DNA from: Butyrivibrio sp. LC3010
GTDB lineage: Bacteria; Bacillota; Clostridia; Lachnospirales; Lachnospiraceae
Length of the DNA stretch: 64,000 bases
Direction: 5' to 3'
Assembly (NCBI RefSeq): GCF_000424385.1
Contig: NZ_AUJU01000005.1
Location: 62,001 to 126,000, forward strand
In this document: positions 7,921 to 17,103 of the stretch, one piece after another
Layout: every line of letters begins with the position of its first letter
How positions within the stretch are numbered: the stretch's first letter is position 1
Translations under genes and position numbers: made by a program
The notes under the pieces: generated by a model
Seen by the model: only the letters and a program-made list of their open reading frames with translations
Told to the model about the DNA's origin: nothing
Databases searched by the model: none

Positions 7921-9015
7921 ATGAAAAGAATTGCGTTTCATTTAAATAGCCTTGGTCAGGGCGGAGCTGAGAGAGTTGTAAGTAATCTGGCCAATCAGTT
8001 CGCCAGATCCGGGTATGAGGTTTTCATTGCTACAGAGTGGTATGATGAGAATGAATTCACCCTTGATCCCAGGATAAACAGAATCCATGTGGGACTTCTT
8101 GAGAGTGATGAGAAGAAGGACAGAATTACCAAATTCTTTTTGAGAGTGAAGTATCTTAAGGCGTTTCTAAAGGAGTACAAGCCGGATGTTCTTGTGGCAT
8201 TTGCTCACAGAGCAAATTACAGAGCACTTATGGCAAGCAGGAGTACAAAAACACCTACGGTGATTTCAGTCAGAATAAATCCTGTCGGTAACTATGATGC
8301 ATTTTCAGATAAGATACAGATAAAATGGCTTTTTCCAAGGGCAGCAGGCTGTGTGTTTCAGACTGAGGAACAAAAAGAATTCTTTAAGCCCTACCTGCAG
8401 GATAATTCAAGGATTATATTAAATCCTATAAATGCAAAGTATCATGGAGTTGCACATCCGCAACAACCGGATAAGGCAGTTGTGCATCACGCAAGACTTG
8501 TGGATTTTAAGAATCAGCTCATGCTCTGTGATGCATTTTTGAAGGTCCATGACCGCCATCCAGATTATGTCCTTAGAATATACGGAGGCGGATCTGAGGA
8601 TGGAACCAGGGAAAAGCTGGAAAAGAAGATAGCAGATAATAATGCAGAGGATTTTATCTTTTTGATGGGGCCCTGCAAACACATAGATGCAGAGATACCT
8701 AAGGGAGAGGTATATGCCTACAGCTCGGATTACGAGGGCTTTCCAAACTCTCTGCTGGAAGCAATGGCTATGGGAATGCCAGTGGTGTCTACTGACTGTC
8801 CTCCCGGAGGACCAAGAACAGTTATACGGGACGGAGAAAACGGATTTCTGGTTCCGGTGGGAGATGCTGATGCTCTGGCTGACAGAATATGCCGTCTTAT
8901 TGAGGATAAAGACATGGCAAAACGTTTTGGCATAGAAGCAGCCAAGGTATATGATATAGCAAACTCTGAAACAATATTTGAGCAGTGGAAAGAGTTTTTG
9001 GAAGAGGTTATATAA
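7921..9015 (+). CDS. Glycosyltransferase family 4
   Basis: A 364-residue GT4 enzyme that opens MKRIAFHLNSLGQGGAERVV, with the conserved GGAERV loop. The donor domain holds VVHHARLVDFKNQ and SDYEGFPNSLLEAMAMG with E272 and E280, then STDCPPGGPRTVI. This GalNAc/GlcNAc-like GT4 subgroup is common in capsule loci. A 40-base AT-rich gap separates it from repeat A. Its closest relative in the window by motif is the GT4 at 11065. Confidence 0.92.
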   Translation: MKRIAFHLNSLGQGGAERVVSNLANQFARSGYEVFIATEWYDENEFTLDPRINRIHVGLLESDEKKDRITKFFLRVKYLKAFLKEYKPDVLVAFAHRANYRALMASRSTKTPTVISVRINPVGNYDAFSDKIQIKWLFPRAAGCVFQTEEQKEFFKPYLQDNSRIILNPINAKYHGVAHPQQPDKAVVHHARLVDFKNQLMLCDAFLKVHDRHPDYVLRIYGGGSEDGTREKLEKKIADNNAEDFIFLMGPCKHIDAEIPKGEVYAYSSDYEGFPNSLLEAMAMGMPVVSTDCPPGGPRTVIRDGENGFLVPVGDADALADRICRLIEDKDMAKRFGIEAAKVYDIANSETIFEQWKEFLEEVI

Positions 9016-9093
9016 GTCTATATTACGCTGACCACTAAATATCACGATCATTACTTATTTCAATAAAAATATAAAAAGGAAAAGGAGCAGCCC

Positions 9094-11031
9094 ATGTGCG
9101 GAATCTGCGGATATATATCCAGAAACAGAATAACCAAGGAAGAGCTCACAGTCATGAATGACACAATGATCCACAGAGGTCCTGATGACAGTGGAGTAGA
9201 GCTTTACCCGGGCAGAGACGGCTACGTTATAGGCTTTGCACAGAGAAGACTTTCAATCCTGGATCTTTCGCCCCTTGGGCATCAGCCCATGTCTACGGAG
9301 GATGGCAGGATTTCTGTCGTTTTTAACGGAGAGATATATAACTTTCTCGAATTAAAGGAGGAGCTTAGAGATTATCCTTTTAAATCCACCTGTGACACAG
9401 AAGTTATCCTGGCAGGATACCTTAAATGGGGAGCTAAATTTACGGAGCATATCCATGGTATGTTTTCAATTGCGCTATATGACAGGGAAACACAGGATGT
9501 TTATCTTGTGCGCGACAGAATAGGTAAAAAGCCTCTTTATTACTGGCTTGAGGATAACAATCTTGTTTTTGCCTCTGAGCTTAAACCTATAATGAAATGC
9601 CCCGGATTTACAGGTAATATCAGAAAATCCATAATACCCAGATACCTTTACCAGCAGTACATCAATGCTCCGGAGAGTATTTTTGAGAATGTGTGGCAGG
9701 TAGAGCCCGGGCAGATGCTTATTTTTAATAACGGAAATACTACAAAATACAAGTACTGGGATGTTAAAAAAGCCTATAAGGATAATTCAGCCAATATGGT
9801 TTCTTCCTATGAAGAGGCGAAGGCCGGACTCAAAAAGCGACTTCAAAAGTCGGTTGCAAACAGAATGATAGCCGATGTTCCGCTGGGGGCCTTTTTGTCT
9901 GGAGGCTATGATTCCTCACTTATAACGGCACTTGCCCAGGAAAACAGTAAGGAGCCGGTAAAGACCTTCAGTATAGGATTTAACGTTCCTGAGTATAATG
10001 AAGCAGAATTTGCAAAGCAGGTTGCAAAGCATCTTGGAACAGATCACACAGAGCTGTACATCGACGAGTCTGAAATGCTTGATCTTGTGGAAAGCATTCC
10101 TGCATACTATGACGAACCCTTTGCGGATGAGTCGGAAATACCGACCATGCTTGTATGCAAGCTTGCAAGGGAGTCTGTTACTGTTGCATTATCAGGTGAT
10201 GGCGGTGATGAATTTTTCTGTGGCTACAATATCTATGAAAATGTAGCGCAGGCACAAAAGCTGGATATTCCGGGGGCAATCGTAAACGGCATTGGACAGA
10301 TTCCTGTAGGAAATGAGAAGCTTCTTAAGAAAATGCCCTTCAGGGTACAGGTTGTCGCAGATAACAGGAATCCGGAGACAAAGACACAGTTTTCATCTCC
10401 CAGCTATATTCTTTCAGCACATGCTTTTGTAACAGGTAAAGAGAGCATGGATCAGACTCTTACATATGATCAGTATATGAGAGGTGACTTTGGAGATGAT
10501 GGCCTTTTCCCCTGCAAATATCCTATAGAATCTTCTTACGGGATATCAGACTGGCAGATAAGGCGTATGATTCTGGATATGGATACATATCTTCCTGGAG
10601 ATATTCTTGTTAAAATGGACAGGGCATCAATGAAGTATTCTCTTGAGTGCAGATGTCCGATCATGGATACGGATGTAATGGAATACAGCTTTTCCATACC
10701 ACATAAATATAAGTTTATGGATGGGGATAAGAAGCATATTCTTAAGGATATTGCGTATGATTACATACCAAGACAGTTACTGGACAGACCCAAAAAGGGA
10801 TTTGGAGTTCCCATGGATGCATGGCTTAGAGGGCCTCTTAGAGATAAGCTGATAGATTACAGTGATGAAAGCTTCCTTAAGAGACAGGGAGTGTTTGATG
10901 CTAAATACACTTCACACTTTATCAGAAATTATCTTGAAAAAGGTGATGGAGGTCCTGCAACCGGCGCTAATTATTCGAAGCTTTCCTGGAGCTTTTTCAA
11001 TTTCCAGCAGTGGTACGAGAGATATATGTAG
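9094..11031 (+). CDS. asnB: Glutamine-dependent asparagine-synthetase-like amidotransferase
   Basis: A 645-residue two-domain protein. The N-terminal class II glutaminase domain has the free catalytic Cys2 (MCGICGY). The C-terminal synthetase domain has the PP-loop SGGYDS at residues 269-274 and SGDGGDEFFCGY. The sequence fits asparagine synthase (EC 6.3.5.4). Inside a glycosyltransferase cluster, AsnB homologues such as WbpS-type proteins amidate uronic acids of the polymer, and the dehydrogenase at 2992 would supply such an acid. It could still be housekeeping AsnB. The gap before it (78 bases) has no clear promoter; GGAGCAG lies before the ATG. Confidence 0.9.
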   Translation: MCGICGYISRNRITKEELTVMNDTMIHRGPDDSGVELYPGRDGYVIGFAQRRLSILDLSPLGHQPMSTEDGRISVVFNGEIYNFLELKEELRDYPFKSTCDTEVILAGYLKWGAKFTEHIHGMFSIALYDRETQDVYLVRDRIGKKPLYYWLEDNNLVFASELKPIMKCPGFTGNIRKSIIPRYLYQQYINAPESIFENVWQVEPGQMLIFNNGNTTKYKYWDVKKAYKDNSANMVSSYEEAKAGLKKRLQKSVANRMIADVPLGAFLSGGYDSSLITALAQENSKEPVKTFSIGFNVPEYNEAEFAKQVAKHLGTDHTELYIDESEMLDLVESIPAYYDEPFADESEIPTMLVCKLARESVTVALSGDGGDEFFCGYNIYENVAQAQKLDIPGAIVNGIGQIPVGNEKLLKKMPFRVQVVADNRNPETKTQFSSPSYILSAHAFVTGKESMDQTLTYDQYMRGDFGDDGLFPCKYPIESSYGISDWQIRRMILDMDTYLPGDILVKMDRASMKYSLECRCPIMDTDVMEYSFSIPHKYKFMDGDKKHILKDIAYDYIPRQLLDRPKKGFGVPMDAWLRGPLRDKLIDYSDESFLKRQGVFDAKYTSHFIRNYLEKGDGGPATGANYSKLSWSFFNFQQWYERYM

Positions 11032-11064
11032 TCAGATTTTTGTAACTGACAGATGAGGTTTTAT

Positions 11065-12318
11065 ATGGACGAAAGAGCGAGTCTGAAGAAAAAGCACATA
11101 GCAATGTACATAGGCTCACTTAATAAAGGTGGAGCAGAGAGGGTGATGTGTAACCTGGCTGAATATTTTTTCAGTATAGGTTATAGAGTCACGCTGGTAA
11201 CAACCTACCTTTCTGATGATGAATATGATATTCCTGATGCTGCCTGGAAGGTCCTGAAAGCAAATAATGGCAAAAATGCGGTCAAGGTGCTTAATCCCGA
11301 TGAAGATGAACGTTATGTTGACTTAAAGGGTGGAGCACCGGTGGGGATAAACAGAGTCTTTTCTGCGCTTATGCCTTATGAAAAGGGCAGCAGAATTCAG
11401 AACTTTACCAAGAGAATCGATAAACTTACAAATATCTGGGAGACATTAAAGCCTGATCTTATTTTGTCATTTCTTGGGAAAAATAATGTGATGGCAATAC
11501 AGTCTGCATCAGGACTGGGAATTCCCGTAGTGGTATCTGTAAGAGCAACGCCTTCAGAGGAGTATCCGTCATTTGGTCTTAATACCTCTATGAAATTCCT
11601 GTTTCCAAAGGCAGCAGGGGTTGTGGTTCAGACTAACGGAGCCATGGACTATTTTGGGGCATTTATAAAGCCTAAGTGCAAGGTTTTGCCAAATGCAATA
11701 AACGAAGAGTTTATAAATCATGAGGTAGTTCCCTTCGACGATAGAAAAAAGGTAATAGTATCGGTGGGAAGACTTGATGAGAACAAGAATCAGAAAATCC
11801 TTATCCATGCTTTTTCACATGTGGTTAAAAAGTATCCTGATTACAGGCTGATGATATATGGAGATGGACCAACCAGGAATGTTCTTGAGAAGCTATGCGG
11901 AAGTCTTGATATTCTCGATGAGTCCGGAAGAGGCCTACCCGGAAAGGTGACTTTTAAGGGAAGCGTTGACAGAATCGCCGACAGGATAAGCGAAGCAGAG
12001 TTCTTTGTGCTGACATCAAGAACAGAGGGTATGCCCAATGCGCTGATAGAAGCAATGTCATTGGGACTTTGCTGTATTTCTACGGATTGTCCCTGCGGAG
12101 GACCGGCAGATCTTATTGAAAATGGTAAAAACGGTCTTCTTATACCTATGGATACGGATGTGACAATGGCAGCAAATATTTGTCATGCCCTTGACAGGTT
12201 GATGGCTGATTTGCCACAAGCCAGACAAATGGCAGGAGCGGCACTTGAAGTCAGGGAAAAATACAATCCTGATCGCGTCAATAATATGTGGCGCGAGTAT
12301 TTTGAAGAATTGATTTAG
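11065..12318 (+). CDS. Glycosyltransferase family 4
   Basis: A 417-residue GT4 enzyme with IGSLNKGGAERVMCNLAEYF in the acceptor domain, VSVGRLDENKNQK at the domain junction, and SRTEGMPNALIEAMSLG with E321 and E329. ATG 11065 is preferred because GATGAGG (11052-11058) sits six bases before it; the in-frame ATG at 11053 lies within that ribosome site. It ends 10 bases before the MBOAT gene, so the two are probably co-transcribed. Confidence 0.91.
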   Translation: MDERASLKKKHIAMYIGSLNKGGAERVMCNLAEYFFSIGYRVTLVTTYLSDDEYDIPDAAWKVLKANNGKNAVKVLNPDEDERYVDLKGGAPVGINRVFSALMPYEKGSRIQNFTKRIDKLTNIWETLKPDLILSFLGKNNVMAIQSASGLGIPVVVSVRATPSEEYPSFGLNTSMKFLFPKAAGVVVQTNGAMDYFGAFIKPKCKVLPNAINEEFINHEVVPFDDRKKVIVSVGRLDENKNQKILIHAFSHVVKKYPDYRLMIYGDGPTRNVLEKLCGSLDILDESGRGLPGKVTFKGSVDRIADRISEAEFFVLTSRTEGMPNALIEAMSLGLCCISTDCPCGGPADLIENGKNGLLIPMDTDVTMAANICHALDRLMADLPQARQMAGAALEVREKYNPDRVNNMWREYFEELI

Positions 12319-12328
12319 GAGCAAATGA

Positions 12329-13858
12329 ATGCAATTTAATTCATACATTTTCATACTGTGCTTTCTGCCGCTGTCGCTCATAATGTATTTTTTATTTCAT
12401 AAAACGGGCAGACATAAGACGGCAATGCTTTCCCTGCTTTTAATGTCATTGTGGTTTTATGGATATTTTAATCCGAGCTATCTTCTTATCATCTGCAGCA
12501 GTATTGCAATAAATTATCTGTTGTCAAAAGCCATGATATTGCACGGAGGGGAAGAGAAAAAGAAGCGGAAGCCCTTTTTGATATTGGGGATAATTTTTAA
12601 TGTAGGCCTGATATTTTACTTTAAATACTATGATTTTTTCATACAGAACATAAATACAGTTTTTAAGGCGGATTTTAATCTTAGACATATAGTACTCCCA
12701 CTGGGAATAAGCTTTTTTACATTCCAGCAGATTTCATTTGTGGTAGATGCGTACAGAGGAGAGACAGACGATTATTCTTTTCTTGAGTATGCGCTGTTTG
12801 TTTCATATTTTCCACAGCTTGTGGCAGGGCCGATTGTACTGCATTCGGAGCTTATTCCACAATTTCGTGACAGTAAAAAACAAAAACCGTATTTTGAGAA
12901 TTTGAGCCGTGGCATCATGATGTTTACCAGAGGACTTGGTAAGAAGATGTTGATAGCTGATATGTTTGGCAAAGCAGTGGATTTTGGATATTTACAGGCA
13001 TCTCTTATTCCCGCAGGGGAGGGGGCTCTCACAATACCTGAGATAATAATTGTAATGACTGCTTATGCATTCCAGCTTTATTTTGATTTTAGCGGTTACA
13101 GTGATATGGCAACAGGTCTTGGAGCGATGTTTAATTTTGACATTCCCATGAATTTCAATTCTCCTTTCAAGGCTATATCAATCGCTGAATTCTGGAAAAG
13201 ATGGCATTTGACACTGACCAGATTCCTTACCACATATGTTTATATTCCTCTTGGAGGAAACAGAAAAGGAAAACTCAGAACCTATATAAATACGATGATA
13301 GTTTTCCTGGTAAGTGGAATATGGCACGGTGCTAACTGGACCTTTATCCTGTGGGGAATATCCCATGGCATAGTTCAGTGTATCAATAAGCTTACTCACG
13401 GCACATATGTAAAGGTCTGTGATGCTGCAGGAAGGCTTCCTTTTGGAGTTATCCTGAAGGGCATAATAAGAGCAGTGAGCTGGTTTGTTACCTTTGAATT
13501 TCTGTGCGTATCATGGATCATGTTCAGGGGAGCGAGTGTAACACAGTTTATTCAGATCATCAAACGTTTTGGCGTAGTTAATCTGGATGTAAGATCAGAG
13601 CTGATAGAGGGATTCAGAATACCTAAATTCAAGTATGTGTTAGAATTCCTGCATCTTCCAAGCTCAGATCACACGGTACTTATGACAGGATGCATTTTAT
13701 CGCTATTGGCCGCTTTTGTTATCTGCCTTTGCTGTGAGAACAATTATGAAAGAAAGTATAGGACCAATGCATTATCCCTTGTGTTTACATGGGTTATACT
13801 TGTTGCCTGCATTGTGTCCATGAGCTCAATATCGACTTTTCTTTATTTTAATTTTTAA
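12329..13858 (+). CDS. MBOAT family membrane O-acyltransferase (AlgI/DltB-like)
   Basis: A 509-residue protein with about ten hydrophobic segments. It has the MBOAT signatures LVAGPIV near 165 and SGIWHGANWTF with the catalytic His at 333. In alginate and similar pathways such proteins pass acyl (usually acetyl) groups across the membrane for O-acylation of sugars. An SGNH-fold partner follows directly at 13926, as with AlgI/AlgJ and PatA/PatB pairs. The AGGAG at 12317-12321 fixes the start at 12329. Confidence 0.93.
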   Translation: MQFNSYIFILCFLPLSLIMYFLFHKTGRHKTAMLSLLLMSLWFYGYFNPSYLLIICSSIAINYLLSKAMILHGGEEKKKRKPFLILGIIFNVGLIFYFKYYDFFIQNINTVFKADFNLRHIVLPLGISFFTFQQISFVVDAYRGETDDYSFLEYALFVSYFPQLVAGPIVLHSELIPQFRDSKKQKPYFENLSRGIMMFTRGLGKKMLIADMFGKAVDFGYLQASLIPAGEGALTIPEIIIVMTAYAFQLYFDFSGYSDMATGLGAMFNFDIPMNFNSPFKAISIAEFWKRWHLTLTRFLTTYVYIPLGGNRKGKLRTYINTMIVFLVSGIWHGANWTFILWGISHGIVQCINKLTHGTYVKVCDAAGRLPFGVILKGIIRAVSWFVTFEFLCVSWIMFRGASVTQFIQIIKRFGVVNLDVRSELIEGFRIPKFKYVLEFLHLPSSDHTVLMTGCILSLLAAFVICLCCENNYERKYRTNALSLVFTWVILVACIVSMSSISTFLYFNF

Positions 13859-13925
13859 GATATTGAATTTTCTCAGTAGTGCAATCTCTGCTTTTGAGGA
13901 AAAAATAATATTATGGAGTTAACCG

Positions 13926-15035
13926 ATGTCTGCAAAAAAATGGTTTAATGCAATTTTGATCATGACTATTCTTACCCTGTTCCTTATTGGAGGGGTGGTG
14001 TTTTTTGTGGACCCGTTTTTTCATTACAGAGCACCAAATCCTTTGTTTTTCTATAAACTGTATGATCAGAGATCCCAAAATGACGGGATTACAAAGCATT
14101 TTGATTATGATGCTATAATTACGGGAACTTCAATGTCTGAGAATTTTAAAGCAAGTCAGTTTGAGGAAGGACTTGGATTTAGCACGATAAAGGTCACTTA
14201 CTCAGGTGCTACATATAAAGAAATCAATGACAATCTGGCGGTGGCTTACAGAAGCGGACATAATCCCAGATATGTTTTGAGACCGCTTGATTATTCACTG
14301 CTTGTTAAGGATAAGGATGAACTCAGAGAGGATATGGGCGAATATCCTGAATGGATCACAAACGATAATCCTATAGATGATGTAAAATATCTGTTGAATA
14401 AAGATGTGCTTTTGAGATATGCACTCCCTGCCCTTGCTTCATATTTTCAGGGAGAGGAACCGGGACATACAAGCTTTGATGATTACAGCTATACTGATCA
14501 GGACAATAAGTATGGTAAAGACTATGTCCTAATGGGAAAGAAGAGGTTTAAAGAGCCTGAGAGCCAGCTTCTTATCACCGGACAGGAAGAAGAGTTTAAA
14601 ATACTTGATGCCAATATTGAGCAGAATGTAGTATCTCTTGCAAGGAAGCATCCGGAGACGAAATTTTTATATTTCTTTCCTCCATATTCAATGGTATATT
14701 GGGGGAATCTGTATGAAGCGGGAGAGCTTGATGAGATTCTTGCTTATAAGGAAGCTGCCATAAGGCAGATGCTTGAGTGTGATAATATTCATATTTACAG
14801 CTTTACGACTCATACGGATATTACAACTGATCTGTCAAAATACAGAGATCAGGCTCACTATGATGCAGAGGTAAACAGTTTTATTATGGATACCATAATA
14901 AAATATGAAAACGGCTATGAGGAGACAGATATGTTTACTTCCTCTGACAGGATTACCGGTGAAAATGTAGACGACTACTTAATGACGGAAAAAGTTTTAT
15001 TAAATAGCTTTGATTATAATAGTCTGATAAAATAA
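13926..15035 (+). CDS. Membrane-anchored SGNH-like acyltransferase partner of the MBOAT protein
   Basis: A 369-residue protein with one N-terminal membrane helix (about 8-29) and an extracytoplasmic domain. It shows two SGNH-hydrolase landmarks: the nucleophile block ITGTSMSENF with Ser69, and the last-block pair Asp308 and His311 in DQAHYD. Placement right after the MBOAT gene suggests the pair O-acetylates the polysaccharide outside the membrane. The overall sequence is divergent, so the fold call rests on these motifs and the neighbourhood. The GGAG at 13915-13918 supports the start. Confidence 0.75.
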   Translation: MSAKKWFNAILIMTILTLFLIGGVVFFVDPFFHYRAPNPLFFYKLYDQRSQNDGITKHFDYDAIITGTSMSENFKASQFEEGLGFSTIKVTYSGATYKEINDNLAVAYRSGHNPRYVLRPLDYSLLVKDKDELREDMGEYPEWITNDNPIDDVKYLLNKDVLLRYALPALASYFQGEEPGHTSFDDYSYTDQDNKYGKDYVLMGKKRFKEPESQLLITGQEEEFKILDANIEQNVVSLARKHPETKFLYFFPPYSMVYWGNLYEAGELDEILAYKEAAIRQMLECDNIHIYSFTTHTDITTDLSKYRDQAHYDAEVNSFIMDTIIKYENGYEETDMFTSSDRITGENVDDYLMTEKVLLNSFDYNSLIK

Positions 15036-15076
15036 AAACCGTTTTAACACATTGCATATATGAAAATGGTGGATAT

Positions 15077-16120
15077 ATGAAAGATTTAAGTCATTTTTAT
15101 TTTGATGGCATACCTAAAGCAGAGCAGCCCCTGATTACGGTGGCAATTACCTGCTACAACGTTGAAAAATATATGGCCAGATGTATTGAGTCGGTGATGG
15201 CACAGACTTATTCGAATCTGGACATACTTATAATAGATGATGGTTCAAGAGATAATACCGCGCGAATTTGCGATTATTATATGACTCAGGAAAAGAGATT
15301 AAGAGTAGTCCACCAGTCGAACCAGGGACCGGGGACTGCCAGGAATCAGGCAATCGCTCTGGCTAAAGGAGAGTACATTGCTTTTCTTGATGGCGATGAT
15401 TATGTGGAAAGCTATATCTATGAGTACATGATGAGTGCTATATTGGCTGCAGAATGTAAACTGGCTATCTGTGATTATTATGAGGATAAAGAAGACAGGG
15501 CTATTGATATTCATCCACTTACAGAGGATATGAGAGCAGGAAAAGTATTTCTGCTTGGGCTTGATGATATGATCGCCAGCTGCATAGAGGAATCAGATGT
15601 TCTGCCAGTGAGAAGCATGGTGTGGAACAAGCTTTATCACAGGAGCCTTCTTGTGAATAAAAGCTTTCCCAATAAGCTGTTCTATGAGGACAGGCGATTC
15701 ACGCTGGAAATCCTTGGAAGCGCAAAAAAGGCCGTGTTCGTTGACACTCCGCTTTATCATTATATAATAGACAGGAAGGACAGCGTGAAGGATCAGGAAG
15801 GCTTTTTTGCCATCTTTTCCGAGTGGATACCGTCCTGTAAATCAGTCAGGGATTACCTTGTTGGAATCGGCAGAGATGATCTTGCATATACCCAGGACTA
15901 TCTTATGTATAAGAGGCTTTTGGATTTTTATACCGAGGCAAAGCTTGACAAGATTGGTGACAAAAAGAAGTATCTTAAGGATATAACTTCCTACACCGAG
16001 AGATGCAGAGATGATTTTGATAAAATCTATAGCTGCCGGATTGCAGATCCCAGAGAAAAAAAGAGGATGCAGAAGTTTTTAGAGCATCGGTTTATATTTG
16101 ATCATTTTTACATAAAGTAA
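15077..16120 (+). CDS. Glycosyltransferase family 2
   Basis: A 347-residue GT-A inverting enzyme. The N-terminal domain has PLITVAITCYNVEKYMARC, the nucleotide-binding IIDDGSRDNT and the metal-binding FLDGDDYV. A C-terminal helical part of about 130 residues, with MVWNKLYHR in the acceptor region, is common in capsule GT2 enzymes. It starts after GGTGGA and lies 15 bases before the GT11 gene. No membrane segment. Confidence 0.92.
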   Translation: MKDLSHFYFDGIPKAEQPLITVAITCYNVEKYMARCIESVMAQTYSNLDILIIDDGSRDNTARICDYYMTQEKRLRVVHQSNQGPGTARNQAIALAKGEYIAFLDGDDYVESYIYEYMMSAILAAECKLAICDYYEDKEDRAIDIHPLTEDMRAGKVFLLGLDDMIASCIEESDVLPVRSMVWNKLYHRSLLVNKSFPNKLFYEDRRFTLEILGSAKKAVFVDTPLYHYIIDRKDSVKDQEGFFAIFSEWIPSCKSVRDYLVGIGRDDLAYTQDYLMYKRLLDFYTEAKLDKIGDKKKYLKDITSYTERCRDDFDKIYSCRIADPREKKRMQKFLEHRFIFDHFYIK

Positions 16121-16135
16121 GGATCAGGGGGACGT

Positions 16136-17005
16136 ATGATAATTATAAGAATGATGGGCGGTCTGGGTAATCAGATGTTTCAATATGCCCTGTATCTTCA
16201 ACTGAAAGCGTTGGGGAGAGAAGTTAAGATTGATAATTTTTACGGATTTCGCGATGACCCTCAAAGAGATCCGGTTTTGGAGGATATGTTTGGCATCACC
16301 TATGATAAGGCAACTGATGCCGAGGTGGTCGATATCACGGATTCATATATGGATCTGTTCAGCAGGATCCGCAGAAAGATTTTTGGGAGAAAAACCAAAG
16401 AATATGAGGAACTGACAGGAATCTTTGATCCTAAGATCTTTGAAATGGAGGAAGCTTATTTAAACGGCTATTTCCAAAGTGATAAGTATTTCAGTGATAA
16501 GAATGTTATAGCACAGCTTCGGAAAGAATTTACTTTTAATCCGGCCGAAGTATTTACCTCGGAAGAGAGCTGGGAGCTGTACAGACAGATAAGGGAAACA
16601 GAATCCATCAGTATTCATGTGAGAAGAGGAGATTATCTGCTGCCGGGTGCCATTGAGACCTACGGCGGAATCTGTGATACTGATTATTATAAAAGAGCAA
16701 TCGATCTAATGCTTTCCGAACATCCGGGAGCTATTTTCTATGTATTCACTGCAGATAAGGAATGGTGTGAGGAGAACGTCAAAGGAAAGAAATTCCGCAT
16801 TGTAGATACAGGCGAAGAAAATGAGGATGCAGCTGATATGCTGCTCATGAGTCTGTGCAAACACCATATTCTTGCAAATTCAAGTTATAGCTGGTGGAGT
16901 GCATGGATCAATGATTCACCGGATAAGACTGTTATTGTGCCTAAAAAATGGCTCAATAACAAGCCTATGGATGATATTTATACTGAGCGTATGACGCGCA
17001 TTTGA
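16136..17005 (+). CDS. GT11 alpha-1,2-fucosyltransferase-like protein
   Basis: A 289-residue GT11 family protein. It has the N-terminal MGGLGNQMFQYALYLQL and the peptide HVRRGDY at 161-167, which binds GDP-fucose in this family, then NSSYSWWSAWIN near 246. It would add fucose, or a related GDP-deoxyhexose, in alpha-1,2 linkage to a side branch. No GDP-fucose synthesis genes are in the window, so the donor must come from elsewhere. A related GT11 gene lies at 26131. Confidence 0.92.
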   Translation: MIIIRMMGGLGNQMFQYALYLQLKALGREVKIDNFYGFRDDPQRDPVLEDMFGITYDKATDAEVVDITDSYMDLFSRIRRKIFGRKTKEYEELTGIFDPKIFEMEEAYLNGYFQSDKYFSDKNVIAQLRKEFTFNPAEVFTSEESWELYRQIRETESISIHVRRGDYLLPGAIETYGGICDTDYYKRAIDLMLSEHPGAIFYVFTADKEWCEENVKGKKFRIVDTGEENEDAADMLLMSLCKHHILANSSYSWWSAWINDSPDKTVIVPKKWLNNKPMDDIYTERMTRI

Positions 17006-17030
17006 TTCATACGAAGGCACGAGTCAGGAT

Positions 17031-17069
17031 AACATGCCTGCATGTTCATCTTGCGATACCCGCGGGTAT
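17031..17069 (+). promoter_or_regulatory. Two dyads upstream of the ABC exporter gene
   Basis: AACATG-CCTG-CATGTT (17031-17046) is followed by the perfect 14-base palindrome ATACCCGCGGGTAT (17056-17069), 34 bases before the ABC gene. They may be an operator or a leader hairpin. No clear promoter is visible beside them and there is no T tract that would make a terminator. Confidence 0.5.
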
Positions 17070-17103
17070 TTAACTTTAAATAAATCGATTACAAAGGATA
17101 TTT

